A stretch of DNA of 64,000 nucleotides from Alkalihalobacillus sp. FSL W8-0930. Its GTDB lineage: Bacteria; Bacillota; Bacilli; Bacillales; Bacillaceae_D. Position 1 is the first letter of the stretch, and each line of letters starts with the position of its first letter. This document shows, one piece after another, positions 17,974 to 26,326 of the stretch. The stretch is from the NCBI GenBank assembly GCA_037965595.1, contig CP150183.1, positions 434,001-498,000 on the forward strand. Direction: 5' to 3'. The notes under the pieces are model-generated. The model made no database searches, had not been told where the DNA came from, and saw only the letters and a list, made by a program, of their open reading frames with translations. A program made the translations under genes and the position numbers.

Positions 17974-19254
17974 TTGGAAAATGTAAAGGCTAAAAAGCTG
18001 TTTCAAAACAAGGGATATGTGTACATGATTGCTGCACAAACGTTATCATCGCTTGGAAGCTGGCTGGATATGCTTGCTTTAATGGGGCTTGTTGCTTTGA
18101 AGTGGAATGCGTCGCCACTTGAAATGTCTGGAGTGATCCTGATGCTTGTGGCTCCAATGGTACTTCTAGCGCCAATTGCTGGAGTGTTAGCAGATCGGTT
18201 TGAACGGAAGCACATTATGATCATCTCAAACGTCGTTTGTATTGTTCTTGTTCTTGGCATTGCATTTTCCACTGCTCTTTGGCAGGTTTATGTTCTGTTA
18301 TTTGTGCGAGGATTTTTTGAGTCGCTTTTTGGACCCGCTAAAAGTGGAAAGGTCAAAGAAATCGTTGGCATGGATCACATTCAAGCAGCGATGGGAATCA
18401 GTGGAATGATTGATAATGCGTCTAAAATCATCGGGCCTTTTCTCAGTGGGCTGTTGGTTGCTGTGATTGGAATTCAAGGTTCTTTTATCACAAATGCTAT
18501 TGTAATTGGGGTCTCTACATTAATCCTATTAAAAGTACCGAAATCGATTCAAACTCCTCAAAAAGATCAAACAGTAAAAAAGAGCTGGATGACTACATTA
18601 CAATCTGACTTACGAGAAGGATTTGCGTTTCTCCGTACCATACCCGTTGTGTTAATAAGTGTGTTGTTGCTCAGCTTTATGATGCTAGCTCTTCAAATTG
18701 CAGACACTCAAATCATCATTCTCTTACGTGATATTTTTTCAGATCCGACAAAGGTCATGGGCTACGGCATCGCTTGTGCTGGAACAGGGACGTTTTTAGC
18801 GAGTGCGTACTACGCAAGGAGGAAAATTCGCTCAACACTAACGATTTTATTTATAGCTACGTTAACTATGGGATGTGTTCTAGTATCTGTTGCGTTGCTT
18901 AAAGGTCTCCCTATTCCAACACTTTACATCGTGTATCCCGCATTATTTTTTATCATGGGCTTTTCGATTGGAGCCGTCTCCATTACGACCACCATTCTGA
19001 CTCAAAAACAAACACCTGTGGATAAGACGGGGCGTGTCTTTGGATTTATTAACAGTTTAACCACATTCGGCATGTTACTCGGTATTATAACGGGTGGACT
19101 ACTATCGGAAGGATTCGGAGTTGTGGTAGCATTTATTTTATCAGGGAGCTTGCTTATTGTTCTTGGGCTTGTCACAATCCCTGTTAAATACGTGGTAGAA
19201 AGAAGGCACATCCATGTCTCCGAAAGTATCGCAAGCGTACAAGGAAAAGCGTAG
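17974..19254 (+). CDS. MFS transporter (drug or siderophore exporter type)
   Basis: 426-aa major facilitator with twelve predicted membrane segments and the motif-A-like loop GVLADRFERKHIM near residues 69-81. It resembles the MFS_3/enterobactin-exporter-like group. Start: TTG 17974 with TGGAGGG 6 nt upstream. Regulation is visible: its promoter is wrapped in a perfect palindrome, and the next gene, overlapping its 3' end by 41 bp, encodes a TetR regulator. Inferred role is efflux of a toxic compound that also induces the operon. Confidence 0.88.
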   Translation: MENVKAKKLFQNKGYVYMIAAQTLSSLGSWLDMLALMGLVALKWNASPLEMSGVILMLVAPMVLLAPIAGVLADRFERKHIMIISNVVCIVLVLGIAFSTALWQVYVLLFVRGFFESLFGPAKSGKVKEIVGMDHIQAAMGISGMIDNASKIIGPFLSGLLVAVIGIQGSFITNAIVIGVSTLILLKVPKSIQTPQKDQTVKKSWMTTLQSDLREGFAFLRTIPVVLISVLLLSFMMLALQIADTQIIILLRDIFSDPTKVMGYGIACAGTGTFLASAYYARRKIRSTLTILFIATLTMGCVLVSVALLKGLPIPTLYIVYPALFFIMGFSIGAVSITTTILTQKQTPVDKTGRVFGFINSLTTFGMLLGIITGGLLSEGFGVVVAFILSGSLLIVLGLVTIPVKYVVERRHIHVSESIASVQGKA

Positions 19255-19825
19255 AAATGAAATTATTGCAGCGGCTAAAACCGTTTTTATCCGAAAAGGA
19301 TTTGAAAAAACAACAATGCACGATGTAGTAGAAGAATCGGGAATGAGCCGAGGCGGCGTCTATCAATACTTCTCAAATACTGAAGAGATGATGAGAGCCT
19401 TGATGGATCAAGGTGAAGAAGCATTCACGGGGCAAAAAGACAGACTTTATGAAAAGTATGAAACGAGTTGGGGCGTACTCAATTCGGTCGTAGAGGCGCA
19501 TAACATCGTACCAATGGATCCAGTTGGCTTAGTGATTTACGAATATTTTGTTGCGGGTTTCAGAGAAGCAAGTAAAGAACGAACACAGTTTTTAAAAAAG
19601 CGCCTACAGAACGTGAAGGGCTTTTACATTGATGTAATAGAAAAGGGAACAGAAGCAGGAGAGTTTAACCCGAAACAAACACCGGATGTCATTGCATCGT
19701 ATCTCATCATCCTGACAGACGGTTTAATTCTTCATCGGAATTTAGGCGAAGAGATGGAGACAGACATAGGTGGACTAATTGAAGGGTTAAAAATGTATTT
19801 GAGAAATGCGTTAGGTATGGATTAA
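19214..19825 (+). CDS. TetR/AcrR-family repressor of the MFS operon
   Basis: 203-aa TetR-type regulator with an N-terminal helix-turn-helix (RRNEIIAAAKTVFIRKGFEK, then SGMSRGGVYQYFSNTEEMM, residues about 13-61) and a ligand-binding helical C-terminal half. The gene starts inside the MFS gene, 41 bp before its stop, suggesting translational coupling. It probably represses its own operon through the palindrome at 17908-17953 and is released by a substrate of the pump. Confidence 0.9.
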   Translation: MSPKVSQAYKEKRRNEIIAAAKTVFIRKGFEKTTMHDVVEESGMSRGGVYQYFSNTEEMMRALMDQGEEAFTGQKDRLYEKYETSWGVLNSVVEAHNIVPMDPVGLVIYEYFVAGFREASKERTQFLKKRLQNVKGFYIDVIEKGTEAGEFNPKQTPDVIASYLIILTDGLILHRNLGEEMETDIGGLIEGLKMYLRNALGMD

Positions 19826-19848
19826 ACATCCTGTCAATTTAAAAAGAG

Positions 19849-19897
19849 TTGCATAAACTAATCGAATTAGTTATTATAAAACTAATTCGATTAGTTT
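19849..19897 (+). promoter_or_regulatory. Promoter with paired palindromic operators around the minus-10
   Basis: Arm AAACTAATCGAATTAGTT (19855-19872) is perfectly inverted at 19880-19897; the 7-nt centre ATTATAA holds the minus-10. TTGCAT at 19849-19854 is the minus-35 with an 18-bp spacer. Each arm contains a 15-bp palindrome ACTAAT-N3-ATTAGT, centres 24 bp apart. Same architecture as the promoter at 17904; the likely repressor is the TetR at 20625. Confidence 0.72.
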
Positions 19898-19917
19898 ATT
19901 TGAAAAGGATGATGAGA

Positions 19918-20628
19918 ATGAAGGTAACAAAGATCAATCATGTCTATCAGCTGACTTTTATGCCTACGTTGTTTCCAGTAAATTGTTACCTTATCGAGGA
20001 AGAAGAGTACCTTACACTCATTGATGCGGCCTTACCGTCTAGCTACAAGAAAATAATGAAGACCGCCGAGAGAATTGGAAAACCGATTCAGCAGGTTATC
20101 TTAACACATGCACATAGTGATCATATTGGGTCGTTAGATAAACTAAAAGAACTGCTGCCACATGTTCAAGTTAGCATATCAAAAAGGGATGCCCGGTTAT
20201 TAAAAGGTGATAAAGGACTTTTACAAGGTGAAGATGATACACCTATTCGGGGCGGTGTTCCAACATCGATTCAAACGTTACCAGATCGGTTGCTTGTAGA
20301 AGGCGACCAAATTGGTTCCTTGACTGTTGTTGAAACTCCGGGGCATACACCAGGATCTATCAGTCTTCTTGATACACGAACAAATGCAGTCATTGTAGGG
20401 GATGCGCTTCAAGTAAGAGGAGGCATTGCTGTATCAGGTGTCATGAAATGGCGTTTTCCAGCTCCTGCATTCGCAACGTGGAGTAAAGTAAAGGCTCTTC
20501 AAAGTGTACTAAAAATCCGTGAGTTGAATCCAACACTACTTGCTGTTGGACATGGACAAATGATAGCGTCTCCTGAAGAACAAATTAATTTGGCAATAAA
20601 GGAAGCGGAAAGAAGGCATATGGGATGA
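19918..20628 (+). CDS. MBL-fold metallo-hydrolase
   Basis: 236-aa metallo-beta-lactamase-fold hydrolase with the zinc-binding THAHSDHIGS near residues 62-71, ETPGHTPGSISL near 139-150, VGDALQ near 160 and a final GHG near 216. No signal peptide. These enzymes hydrolyse esters, lactones or thioesters; the substrate is not readable. The chosen ATG 19918 lies 9 nt after AAGG; two other ATGs (19909, 19912) are nearby. It is coupled to the TetR gene by a 4-bp ATGA overlap. Confidence 0.85.
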   Translation: MKVTKINHVYQLTFMPTLFPVNCYLIEEEEYLTLIDAALPSSYKKIMKTAERIGKPIQQVILTHAHSDHIGSLDKLKELLPHVQVSISKRDARLLKGDKGLLQGEDDTPIRGGVPTSIQTLPDRLLVEGDQIGSLTVVETPGHTPGSISLLDTRTNAVIVGDALQVRGGIAVSGVMKWRFPAPAFATWSKVKALQSVLKIRELNPTLLAVGHGQMIASPEEQINLAIKEAERRHMG

Positions 20629-21203
20629 CTCCAAGAAGAGGTTTAACAATATCAGACATAGTAGACTCAGCATCTAACATTGCTGATGAGCAGGGGCTAA
20701 AACAGTTATCAATCGGAGTATTGGCTGAGAAATTAAAGATCAAGCCACCCTCTTTATATAATCATGTTCGTGGCCTCGATGAGCTTCATGATTTACTTGC
20801 CGTTCATGGATGTCAAAAGCTTTATGAAAGGTTAGAAGAGAGCGTCTTAGATGTGAGTAAAGAGGATGCTGTTAAGCAATTTAGCTATGCTTACGTTAGA
20901 TTTGCCAAGGAGCATCCTGGACTATATGAAGCGACCTCTCGTGCTGCGGAGGAGGAAAACGTTGAGCTGAAACATGCGCAAGAACAGATCGTATTTGTGA
21001 TTTTGCGAGTACTAGAGGCATTTGACTTAGAGACTGATCATGCGATTCACGTCATTCGGATGCTGCGCAGTATGTTACATGGTTTTGTTACGCTTGAGCA
21101 GGCGCAAGGATTTGGTTTGCCATACGACTTAGACCAAACACTCGATGTGATGATTGGTACATTTTTGAAGGGGTTAACGGATGCTACTGATGATTTAGCT
21201 TAA
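20625..21203 (+). CDS. TetR-family regulator with WHG-type C-terminal domain
   Basis: 192-aa regulator. The helix-turn-helix covers about residues 9-52 (IVDSASNIADEQGLKQLSIG, then LKIKPPSLYNHVRGLDELHD), and the C-terminal half resembles the TetR_C WHG domain. It starts within the stop codon of the MBL hydrolase. By analogy with the preceding module it should repress the hydrolase-tetR operon at the ACTAAT-N3-ATTAGT sites; that link is inferred from position and architecture. Confidence 0.88.
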   Translation: MTPRRGLTISDIVDSASNIADEQGLKQLSIGVLAEKLKIKPPSLYNHVRGLDELHDLLAVHGCQKLYERLEESVLDVSKEDAVKQFSYAYVRFAKEHPGLYEATSRAAEEENVELKHAQEQIVFVILRVLEAFDLETDHAIHVIRMLRSMLHGFVTLEQAQGFGLPYDLDQTLDVMIGTFLKGLTDATDDLA

Positions 21204-21498
21204 TCGTATGTACTAACGTGACAGCGGTTGTTATAAGAATAAAAGCGGTATAGAGGTATACAATGTTTTCTCCTAAGTGTGAAATGACAAAAGGCATACT
21301 AAAAAACGTCAACGCCATCATTAGAGAGTAAATTCCTAGACCTTTTGCAATCTGGTCATGGTTCGCCTTAATCATATGTCTTGAGAAACCTAAGCTAAAA
21401 AAGGTAACAAAGGAAAGGTTCCTCTTTATACCTAAACCATAAGCTATGATTAGTAAAAGGATGGATAAGATTAAACACACGAAAAAACCATCTGGCAT
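21184..21498 (-). CDS. Small three-segment membrane protein (DUF3784-like)
   Basis: 104-aa protein with about three hydrophobic helices (residues 5-23, 53-72, 79-98) and a short basic linker. It resembles small DUF3784-type membrane proteins, but the match is weak. A ribosome binding site (GGAGGCATC) precedes the ATG on the minus strand. Its 3' end overlaps the convergent tetR gene by 20 bp. Function unknown. Confidence 0.6.
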   Translation of the reverse strand: MPDGFFVCLILSILLLIIAYGLGIKRNLSFVTFFSLGFSRHMIKANHDQIAKGLGIYSLMMALTFFSMPFVISHLGENIVYLYTAFILITTAVTLVHTIKLNHQ

Positions 21499-21560
21499 GA
21501 TGATGCCTCCTTACGTTAGAGGAAACTGTTCGTATATCCATTTTATACCTTCATTCATTC

Positions 21561-21917
21561 TCACTCAACGCTTTTTAAACCTAACACTCTCACACCATCT
21601 AGCGTAATGAAATACGTCACCACAATATTACCTTCAGGGGGATTGTGTGCCCCGGTGTAAGTGTTGTATTTAACGGAAAGCTTGATGGAATAATCTTCGT
21701 TATTAACGTTATTCATAGCTAGGATCTCTGCATTCCAAAGGTCAAAGCTTCGATCAGGGAACTGCTTCTTTATTTCTTTTACTGTCTCTGGAAACAGCAG
21801 GGTAAGGATGGCTTTTGTTTCAGGGTCTTGAGGGGATTCCGCAAGACTTACACAGTTAAAACCGAAGCTTATAGACAAGCTCAGAATGATCATTAACAGG
21901 GTTCGATTTTGTTTCAT
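21561..21917 (-). CDS. Exported DUF3888-like protein
   Basis: 118-aa secreted protein: signal peptide MKQNRTLLMIILSLSISFGF with cleavage probably after SLA near residue 25, then a small alpha/beta domain. The pattern DPETKAILTLLFPETVKEIKKQ is typical of DUF3888 exported proteins of Bacillus, whose role is unknown. Start ATG 21917 is preferred to 21935 because AAGGAG stands 9 nt before it. It is separated from the upstream small membrane gene by about 60 bp. Confidence 0.7.
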   Translation of the reverse strand: MKQNRTLLMIILSLSISFGFNCVSLAESPQDPETKAILTLLFPETVKEIKKQFPDRSFDLWNAEILAMNNVNNEDYSIKLSVKYNTYTGAHNPPEGNIVVTYFITLDGVRVLGLKSVE

Positions 21918-21982
21918 GCATGCATACTCCTTCATTTAATATAAAGGTAATATGTTACAAAGCAACTCCCTCCATACGAAAC

Positions 21983-22026
21983 AAGAAAAAATGGCGAAGG
22001 ATTCAACAATTGAATCCTTCGCCATT
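21983..22026 (-). terminator. Terminator of aldo/keto reductase gene, hairpin shared with repeat family
   Basis: Perfect 16-bp stem (21991-22006 with 22010-22025), 3-nt loop, and a T run on the minus strand. The stem sequence ATGGCGAAGGATTC is nearly the same as the hairpins at 26000, 35490 and 57130, so it may derive from the same repeat. Confidence 0.88.
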
Positions 22027-22035
22027 CACGTTTTC

Positions 22036-22968
22036 TTATTTAAAAATCTCATCAATTGCCTTCCACTCTTCAGCGGTAAGGGTGACGTCGAGTGTTTTTA
22101 GGTTATTTGATACTTGGTCAGGGCGTTTGGCACCTGGGATGAGGGCATCGATTCCGTCTTTTTGAAGATACCATGCAAGTGTAAGGTGGGCGGTTTCTAC
22201 GCCTTTGCTTGAAGCAATTTCTTTTAAGGCTTCGACCTTTTCTAAATTGTGTTCAAATGCATCTCCTTTAAATAAAGGATGGTTCGCTCTGATGTCATCA
22301 AACGTTGAATTCTTGTCGTACTTTCCGCCTAGTAATCCAGCTGCAAGAGGGAAGTAGGGGATGAATGAAAGCTTGTTTTCAACGATATACGGAAGCACGT
22401 CATTCTCGGCATCACGCGTGAACAAGTTGTACTCGCCTTGTAAGACGTCTACATATCCATCTTTGTTTGCTTCTTTCAGTTGTTCGATGGAGAAGTTTGA
22501 TACACCAATAGAGCGGATTTTCCCTGCGTCCTTTAATTCTTTTAGCGCACCAACTGCTTCGTCCTTTGGTGTGTCTTCATCTGGAAAATGAATGTAAAAC
22601 AAATCGATGTAATCCGTTTGTAGACGGCGAAGGGCATCATCCACCGATTGCTTTAGAAAAGCTGGAGAGTTGTCCATTTTTACATCACTACCTTCAAAGC
22701 GATGTGCTGCTTTGGTCGCGATGACAAGATCCTCGCGATTGCCTGCTTCCTTCACAACCTCACCAACAAGTCGCTCCGAATGCTCAGGACCATAAATGAA
22801 AGCTGTATCCAGAAAGTTTATTCCTTCTGACAGACCTGTCCGAACGAGCTCTTTCCCTGTTTCTTCATCTAGATTGTTAAACAGATTGTGTCCACCAACT
22901 GCATTTGTACCAAGACCAATAGGGTTTACAAATAAACCTGATGTACCAAGTTCTACTTTTTTAGACAA
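22036..22968 (-). CDS. Aldo/keto reductase (IolS/YccK-like)
   Basis: 310-aa aldo/keto reductase, a TIM-barrel NADPH-dependent carbonyl reductase. Catalytic tetrad elements are visible: DTAFIYG (Asp, Tyr), VIATKAAHR (Lys) and LFYIHFPD (His). The opening [13 protein letters not shown] is typical of the IolS/YccK group. TTG 22968 is proposed as the start (8 nt after AAAGGA, giving MSKKVELG); ATG 22977 lies directly against the ribosome binding site and is the alternative. Physiological substrate unknown. Confidence 0.88.
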   Translation of the reverse strand: MSKKVELGTSGLFVNPIGLGTNAVGGHNLFNNLDEETGKELVRTGLSEGINFLDTAFIYGPEHSERLVGEVVKEAGNREDLVIATKAAHRFEGSDVKMDNSPAFLKQSVDDALRRLQTDYIDLFYIHFPDEDTPKDEAVGALKELKDAGKIRSIGVSNFSIEQLKEANKDGYVDVLQGEYNLFTRDAENDVLPYIVENKLSFIPYFPLAAGLLGGKYDKNSTFDDIRANHPLFKGDAFEHNLEKVEALKEIASSKGVETAHLTLAWYLQKDGIDALIPGAKRPDQVSNNLKTLDVTLTAEEWKAIDEIFK

Positions 22969-23085
22969 TGTCAACATCCTTTCATTTATAGAGGTTCACA
23001 TCTATGATAGCAAAGCTTTCCAAGTGGGACGAAGAATATGCTTAAGGCTTCCGGGGCACCTTACTAAAAAAATGGAGTGGGATTA

Positions 23086-23187
23086 TTGTTTCAGTTGTTT
23101 AACGTAGGTGTACCCGTCTTTTTCTGGATGATTATGATTGTGTCGGTGATTCTGACAAGTAAGCTGCCATCAAATAAAAAAAAGTAG
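23086..23187 (+). CDS. Possible 33-aa single-span membrane peptide
   Basis: A short frame with TTG start at 23086, 5 nt after GGAGTGG, encodes a peptide with one hydrophobic helix (NVGVPVFFWMIMIVSVILTS) and a basic tail SKLPSNKKK, followed 16 nt later by a strong terminator. Ribosome binding site, composition and terminator make it a plausible small protein. No family is recognised. It could be non-coding. Confidence 0.45.
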   Translation: MFQLFNVGVPVFFWMIMIVSVILTSKLPSNKKK

Positions 23188-23203
23188 GGACTTGTTTTAG
23201 ATG

Positions 23204-23237
23204 GGCTGTACCATGACAAATGGTACGGCCTGTTTTT
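23204..23237 (+). terminator. Rho-independent terminator
   Basis: GGCTGTACCAT (23204-23214), loop GACAA, ATGGTACGGCC (23220-23230), then TGTTTTT. Ends the transcript carrying the 33-aa frame. Confidence 0.85.
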
Positions 23238-23259
23238 CATTTCAACACAAAGGCTGAAA

Positions 23260-23275
23260 CTTACATGATTGTAAG
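23260..23275 (+). promoter_or_regulatory. Palindrome upstream of BceAB-type genes
   Basis: CTTACA-TGAT-TGTAAG, a perfect palindrome 83 bp before the ATP-binding gene. Position fits a regulator-binding site; no consensus promoter was confidently found between it and the gene. Confidence 0.4.
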
Positions 23276-23357
23276 CTAGATGTTAGTTAAATCGATTCGA
23301 GTGGTCGCATAGTGCGTGTTATCTTTTGAGTACAAACAAACATAGGAGGACGGCGCA

Positions 23358-24116
23358 ATGACACATTCAGTGGTACATGTTTCAAACGTGGAGAAAGTAT
23401 ACGGCAAAAAAGGGGAGAATCAATATAAGGCTTTAAACAATGTCAGTATGGAGATAGACAAAGGAGAATTTGTAGGCATCATGGGGCCATCAGGGTCTGG
23501 TAAAACAACATTACTAAATGTGATTTCGACTCTTGATGGCATATCAAACGGCAAAATTCAGATTGATGGAACGGATATTACAACGATGAATCAAAATCAG
23601 CTTGCTGATTTTAGAGCGCAGAAGCTCGGGTTTATTTTTCAGGACTTTAATTTGCTTGAAAGTATGACGGTATACGAAAACATTGCATTACCGCTTTCAC
23701 TTCAAAACGTATCAACAAAAGAGATCTCACCAAAAGTACATGCGGTTGCAAAAACGTTGGATATTGAATCCATCTTACAAAAGTATCCTGCTCAACTATC
23801 AGGGGGGCAAAAGCAACGATCAGCAGCGGCACGTGCGCTTGTCCACAACCCTAGCATGCTACTTGGGGATGAACCGACGGGAGCTCTTGATTCAAAGAAT
23901 GCACAGAGCTTGCTTGAGACCATGACCCATTTACATGAAGATCACAGCATTACGATTATGATGGTCACTCACGATGCAAACGCGGCAAGCTATTGCAAAC
24001 GAATCATCTTTATCCAAGATGGGGAGCTTTATAAGGAAATTACTCGAACAGGGACACGTGAAGAATTCTTTAGGCAAATACTCGACGAATTAGCTGCACT
24101 AGGCACACAGGCGTAG
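23358..24116 (+). CDS. ABC transporter ATP-binding protein (BceA-like)
   Basis: 252-aa ATPase of the LolD/MacB-like group that works with FtsX-type permeases. Walker A GPSGSGKTT near residues 42-50, signature LSGGQKQRSAAARAL near 145, Walker B with LLGDEPTGALD near 170, and H-loop MMVTHD. Together with the next gene it forms a Bce-type module, usually giving resistance to cell-wall-active peptides by freeing lipid-cycle targets (family knowledge). AGGAGG precedes the ATG. Confidence 0.92.
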   Translation: MTHSVVHVSNVEKVYGKKGENQYKALNNVSMEIDKGEFVGIMGPSGSGKTTLLNVISTLDGISNGKIQIDGTDITTMNQNQLADFRAQKLGFIFQDFNLLESMTVYENIALPLSLQNVSTKEISPKVHAVAKTLDIESILQKYPAQLSGGQKQRSAAARALVHNPSMLLGDEPTGALDSKNAQSLLETMTHLHEDHSITIMMVTHDANAASYCKRIIFIQDGELYKEITRTGTREEFFRQILDELAALGTQA

Positions 24117-24130
24117 AGAGGAGGAGTAGC

Positions 24131-25960
24131 ATGTTATCAAAACTCGCAATATCCGGAATTAAAAGTAAGCTAAAAGATTATATCGTCTTGTTAGCTGGCC
24201 TCATCATGTCCATTTCAATCTTCTATATGTTCCAAACACTTGCTTGGAACAAAGACTTTACATCTGAAAACTCGATGATTAATAGTATTCAGTTAGTATT
24301 CAACGTAGGCTCTGTCCTGCTTGCAGTCGTTACATTCTTCTATATCCTTTACACCAACTCTTTTCTTTTATCATTACGTCAAAAAGAATTTGGAATGTAT
24401 ATGCTACTTGGGGCAAAGAAAAAGCAAATTCAAAAAATCATGTTTTTAGAGACAGTTGTCATTGGAATTGTATCGCTTGCTATTGGAATTGGGATTGGGG
24501 TATTGCTTGCAGAAGTTGTTGGAAAACTGTTAATGCGTACATTAAACTTTGAAAGCACCACTTATTCTTCCTTCTTCTTGCCAGCAATAGCGATTACTCT
24601 TGGTTTTTTTGTCATCCTATTTTTGATAAACGGCATCATTAATTCGATCCGGTTAGCACGACTACAGGTTCTAGAATTGGTACATGCGGATGCACAAACG
24701 GATCGTGTACCTGTGAGAGGGAAAGGAAAAATCATTTCAGCAGTTCTTGGGGTTATCTCACTTGCGATTGGTTATTATGCCTTAATCAATATGGAGAATC
24801 TTAGGGAGTTAGGGCTGATACTCGCTCCACTTGCAACGACGCTTGGAACGTACTTGATTTTTTCATCCCTTATTCCAACGATCGTAAACCTCCTGAAAAA
24901 TACAAAAAGCTTAAATGAAAAGGGCATTCAAGCCTTTACGTTTTCTCAGCTTCGGTTTCGCATAAATGGACTCAAAAAAATGCTGGCAACTGTAACGATG
25001 CTCATTGCACTTGGAGCTGGTGCGATCTCAGCTGGAATGGCATTCCAGAACAATATCAGTATCTTAATTGAGTATACAGATGTCTATGATGTAACTATTT
25101 TTGATCCGAATGATGAGGAAAAGAGCGTCTTAGAGTCAGTTGATTTTACTGAGACAAATGAATACCGCTACAAGATCGATGACGAGTATTTATATTTCCT
25201 AGACGAGGACCTTGATACCCAACGTCCACTTATTTATGAAAATCAAATGATCAGAGAATTAAAGCCGGAAACAAAGCGATTAGAAGCCGAAATTCCTGCG
25301 GTCACTCGGGATCTTACGGATGATCAACAATACATGGATCCAGAATGGAGCGCATTTCTTTTCAGTATTAGTGAACCGAACTTTCCTGATTCTGGTCCCG
25401 TGGTTGTAACGAATGAAGACTTTTTAAACATAGATGAACCTGAGAAGACAGTGATTATCGGAAAAACAGAATCATTTACTGATTATTTACCTCAGTGGCA
25501 GCAAATATACGAAAGCCAACAAGAGCGTTTTGAATCAGTTATGTATTATAGTAAATATGCGAGTTACGAAATGTTAAACAGTTTTTCAAGTGGAACCGTC
25601 TTTATGGGCTTCTTTTTAGGAATTGCCTTCTTAGCGATGATGGCAAGCTGTCTAATGTTTAAGGTACTATCAGGTGCAACAAAGGACATTGGTCGTTATG
25701 AGATGCTACGTAAGATTGGTGTAAGACCAAGAGTTTTATCTGGATCCATTTATAAGGAACTGTTCTTTATCTTCTTGTTCCCAGGAATTTTTGGTATCAC
25801 GCACGTGCTAGTTGGGATGAATCTATTTTCCTTTATCTTGGTTGAACCTTACTATAAGATTTGGATCCCGATCATACTCTTTCTTGGAATTTACACGATC
25901 TATTATCTAATTACCGTTCATCTGTATAAAGGAATGGTTTTACCTAAGATAAAAAACTGA
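24131..25960 (+). CDS. FtsX-domain ABC permease (BceB-like)
   Basis: 609-aa permease with about ten membrane segments and the hallmark large extracellular domain between segments seven and eight (roughly residues 305-490), which binds peptide antibiotics or signals in BceB relatives. It follows the ATPase by 14 bp with GAGGAG as ribosome binding site. Unlike most Bce modules there is no BceRS-type kinase/regulator pair alongside; the two-component system at 14.9 kb is of a different type. Confidence 0.9.
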   Translation: MLSKLAISGIKSKLKDYIVLLAGLIMSISIFYMFQTLAWNKDFTSENSMINSIQLVFNVGSVLLAVVTFFYILYTNSFLLSLRQKEFGMYMLLGAKKKQIQKIMFLETVVIGIVSLAIGIGIGVLLAEVVGKLLMRTLNFESTTYSSFFLPAIAITLGFFVILFLINGIINSIRLARLQVLELVHADAQTDRVPVRGKGKIISAVLGVISLAIGYYALINMENLRELGLILAPLATTLGTYLIFSSLIPTIVNLLKNTKSLNEKGIQAFTFSQLRFRINGLKKMLATVTMLIALGAGAISAGMAFQNNISILIEYTDVYDVTIFDPNDEEKSVLESVDFTETNEYRYKIDDEYLYFLDEDLDTQRPLIYENQMIRELKPETKRLEAEIPAVTRDLTDDQQYMDPEWSAFLFSISEPNFPDSGPVVVTNEDFLNIDEPEKTVIIGKTESFTDYLPQWQQIYESQQERFESVMYYSKYASYEMLNSFSSGTVFMGFFLGIAFLAMMASCLMFKVLSGATKDIGRYEMLRKIGVRPRVLSGSIYKELFFIFLFPGIFGITHVLVGMNLFSFILVEPYYKIWIPIILFLGIYTIYYLITVHLYKGMVLPKIKN

Positions 25961-25972
25961 ATTAGAGTGGGA

Positions 25973-26222
25973 GAGACATAACTAAAAATCAAAAAGAGAA
26001 TGGCGAATGATTCGATTCAGAATCATTCGCCATTCTTGATTTTATCTGAACGAGCGGAGGGAGAACCCGAGACTCCTACGGAACAGAACGCGGTGAAGAC
26101 ACTGTAGCGGCGTTTTCCCCGCGGAGGGGGCTGAGGCCGTTCCCGTGGAAAGCGAGGGATTCTCCTGCAGCGGATTCGGTGCTATGTTCGTGTCTTGCTG
26201 TCCACATTAATGTTGTGTCCTC
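25973..26222. repeat. MITE-like dispersed repeat, copy A (full, 250 bp)
   Basis: Begins GAGACATAAC and ends GTTGTGTCCTC, which are imperfect inverted termini. It carries a strong hairpin (GAATGGCGAATGATTC ... GAATCATTCGCCATTC, about 26000-26037) that may terminate the upstream bceB transcript, followed by a GC-rich core with CCGAGACTCCTACGG, a motif widespread in Bacillus intergenic repeats. Compare copies B (35463) and C (57129). No coding capacity. Confidence 0.8.
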
Positions 26223-26265
26223 ACCTTTTCTCCGCGTACTTTTCTCACTATTTAAATAATTTATC

Positions 26266-26294
26266 TTGATGATTTTAAAGGCTTCGTGTACGAT
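26266..26294 (+). promoter_or_regulatory. SigA-type promoter of LacI-family gene
   Basis: TTGATG (26266-26271), 17-bp spacer, TACGAT (26289-26294), 32 bp before the ATG. Confidence 0.5.
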
Positions 26295-26326
26295 AACGGA
26301 AAGAAAGAAAAAAGAGGAGAGAGAAA

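Noticed and set aside
23255-23280. SigW promoter at the BceAB genes (TGAAAC at 23255)
   Set aside because: Sixteen or seventeen bases downstream there is no CGTA-like minus-10.
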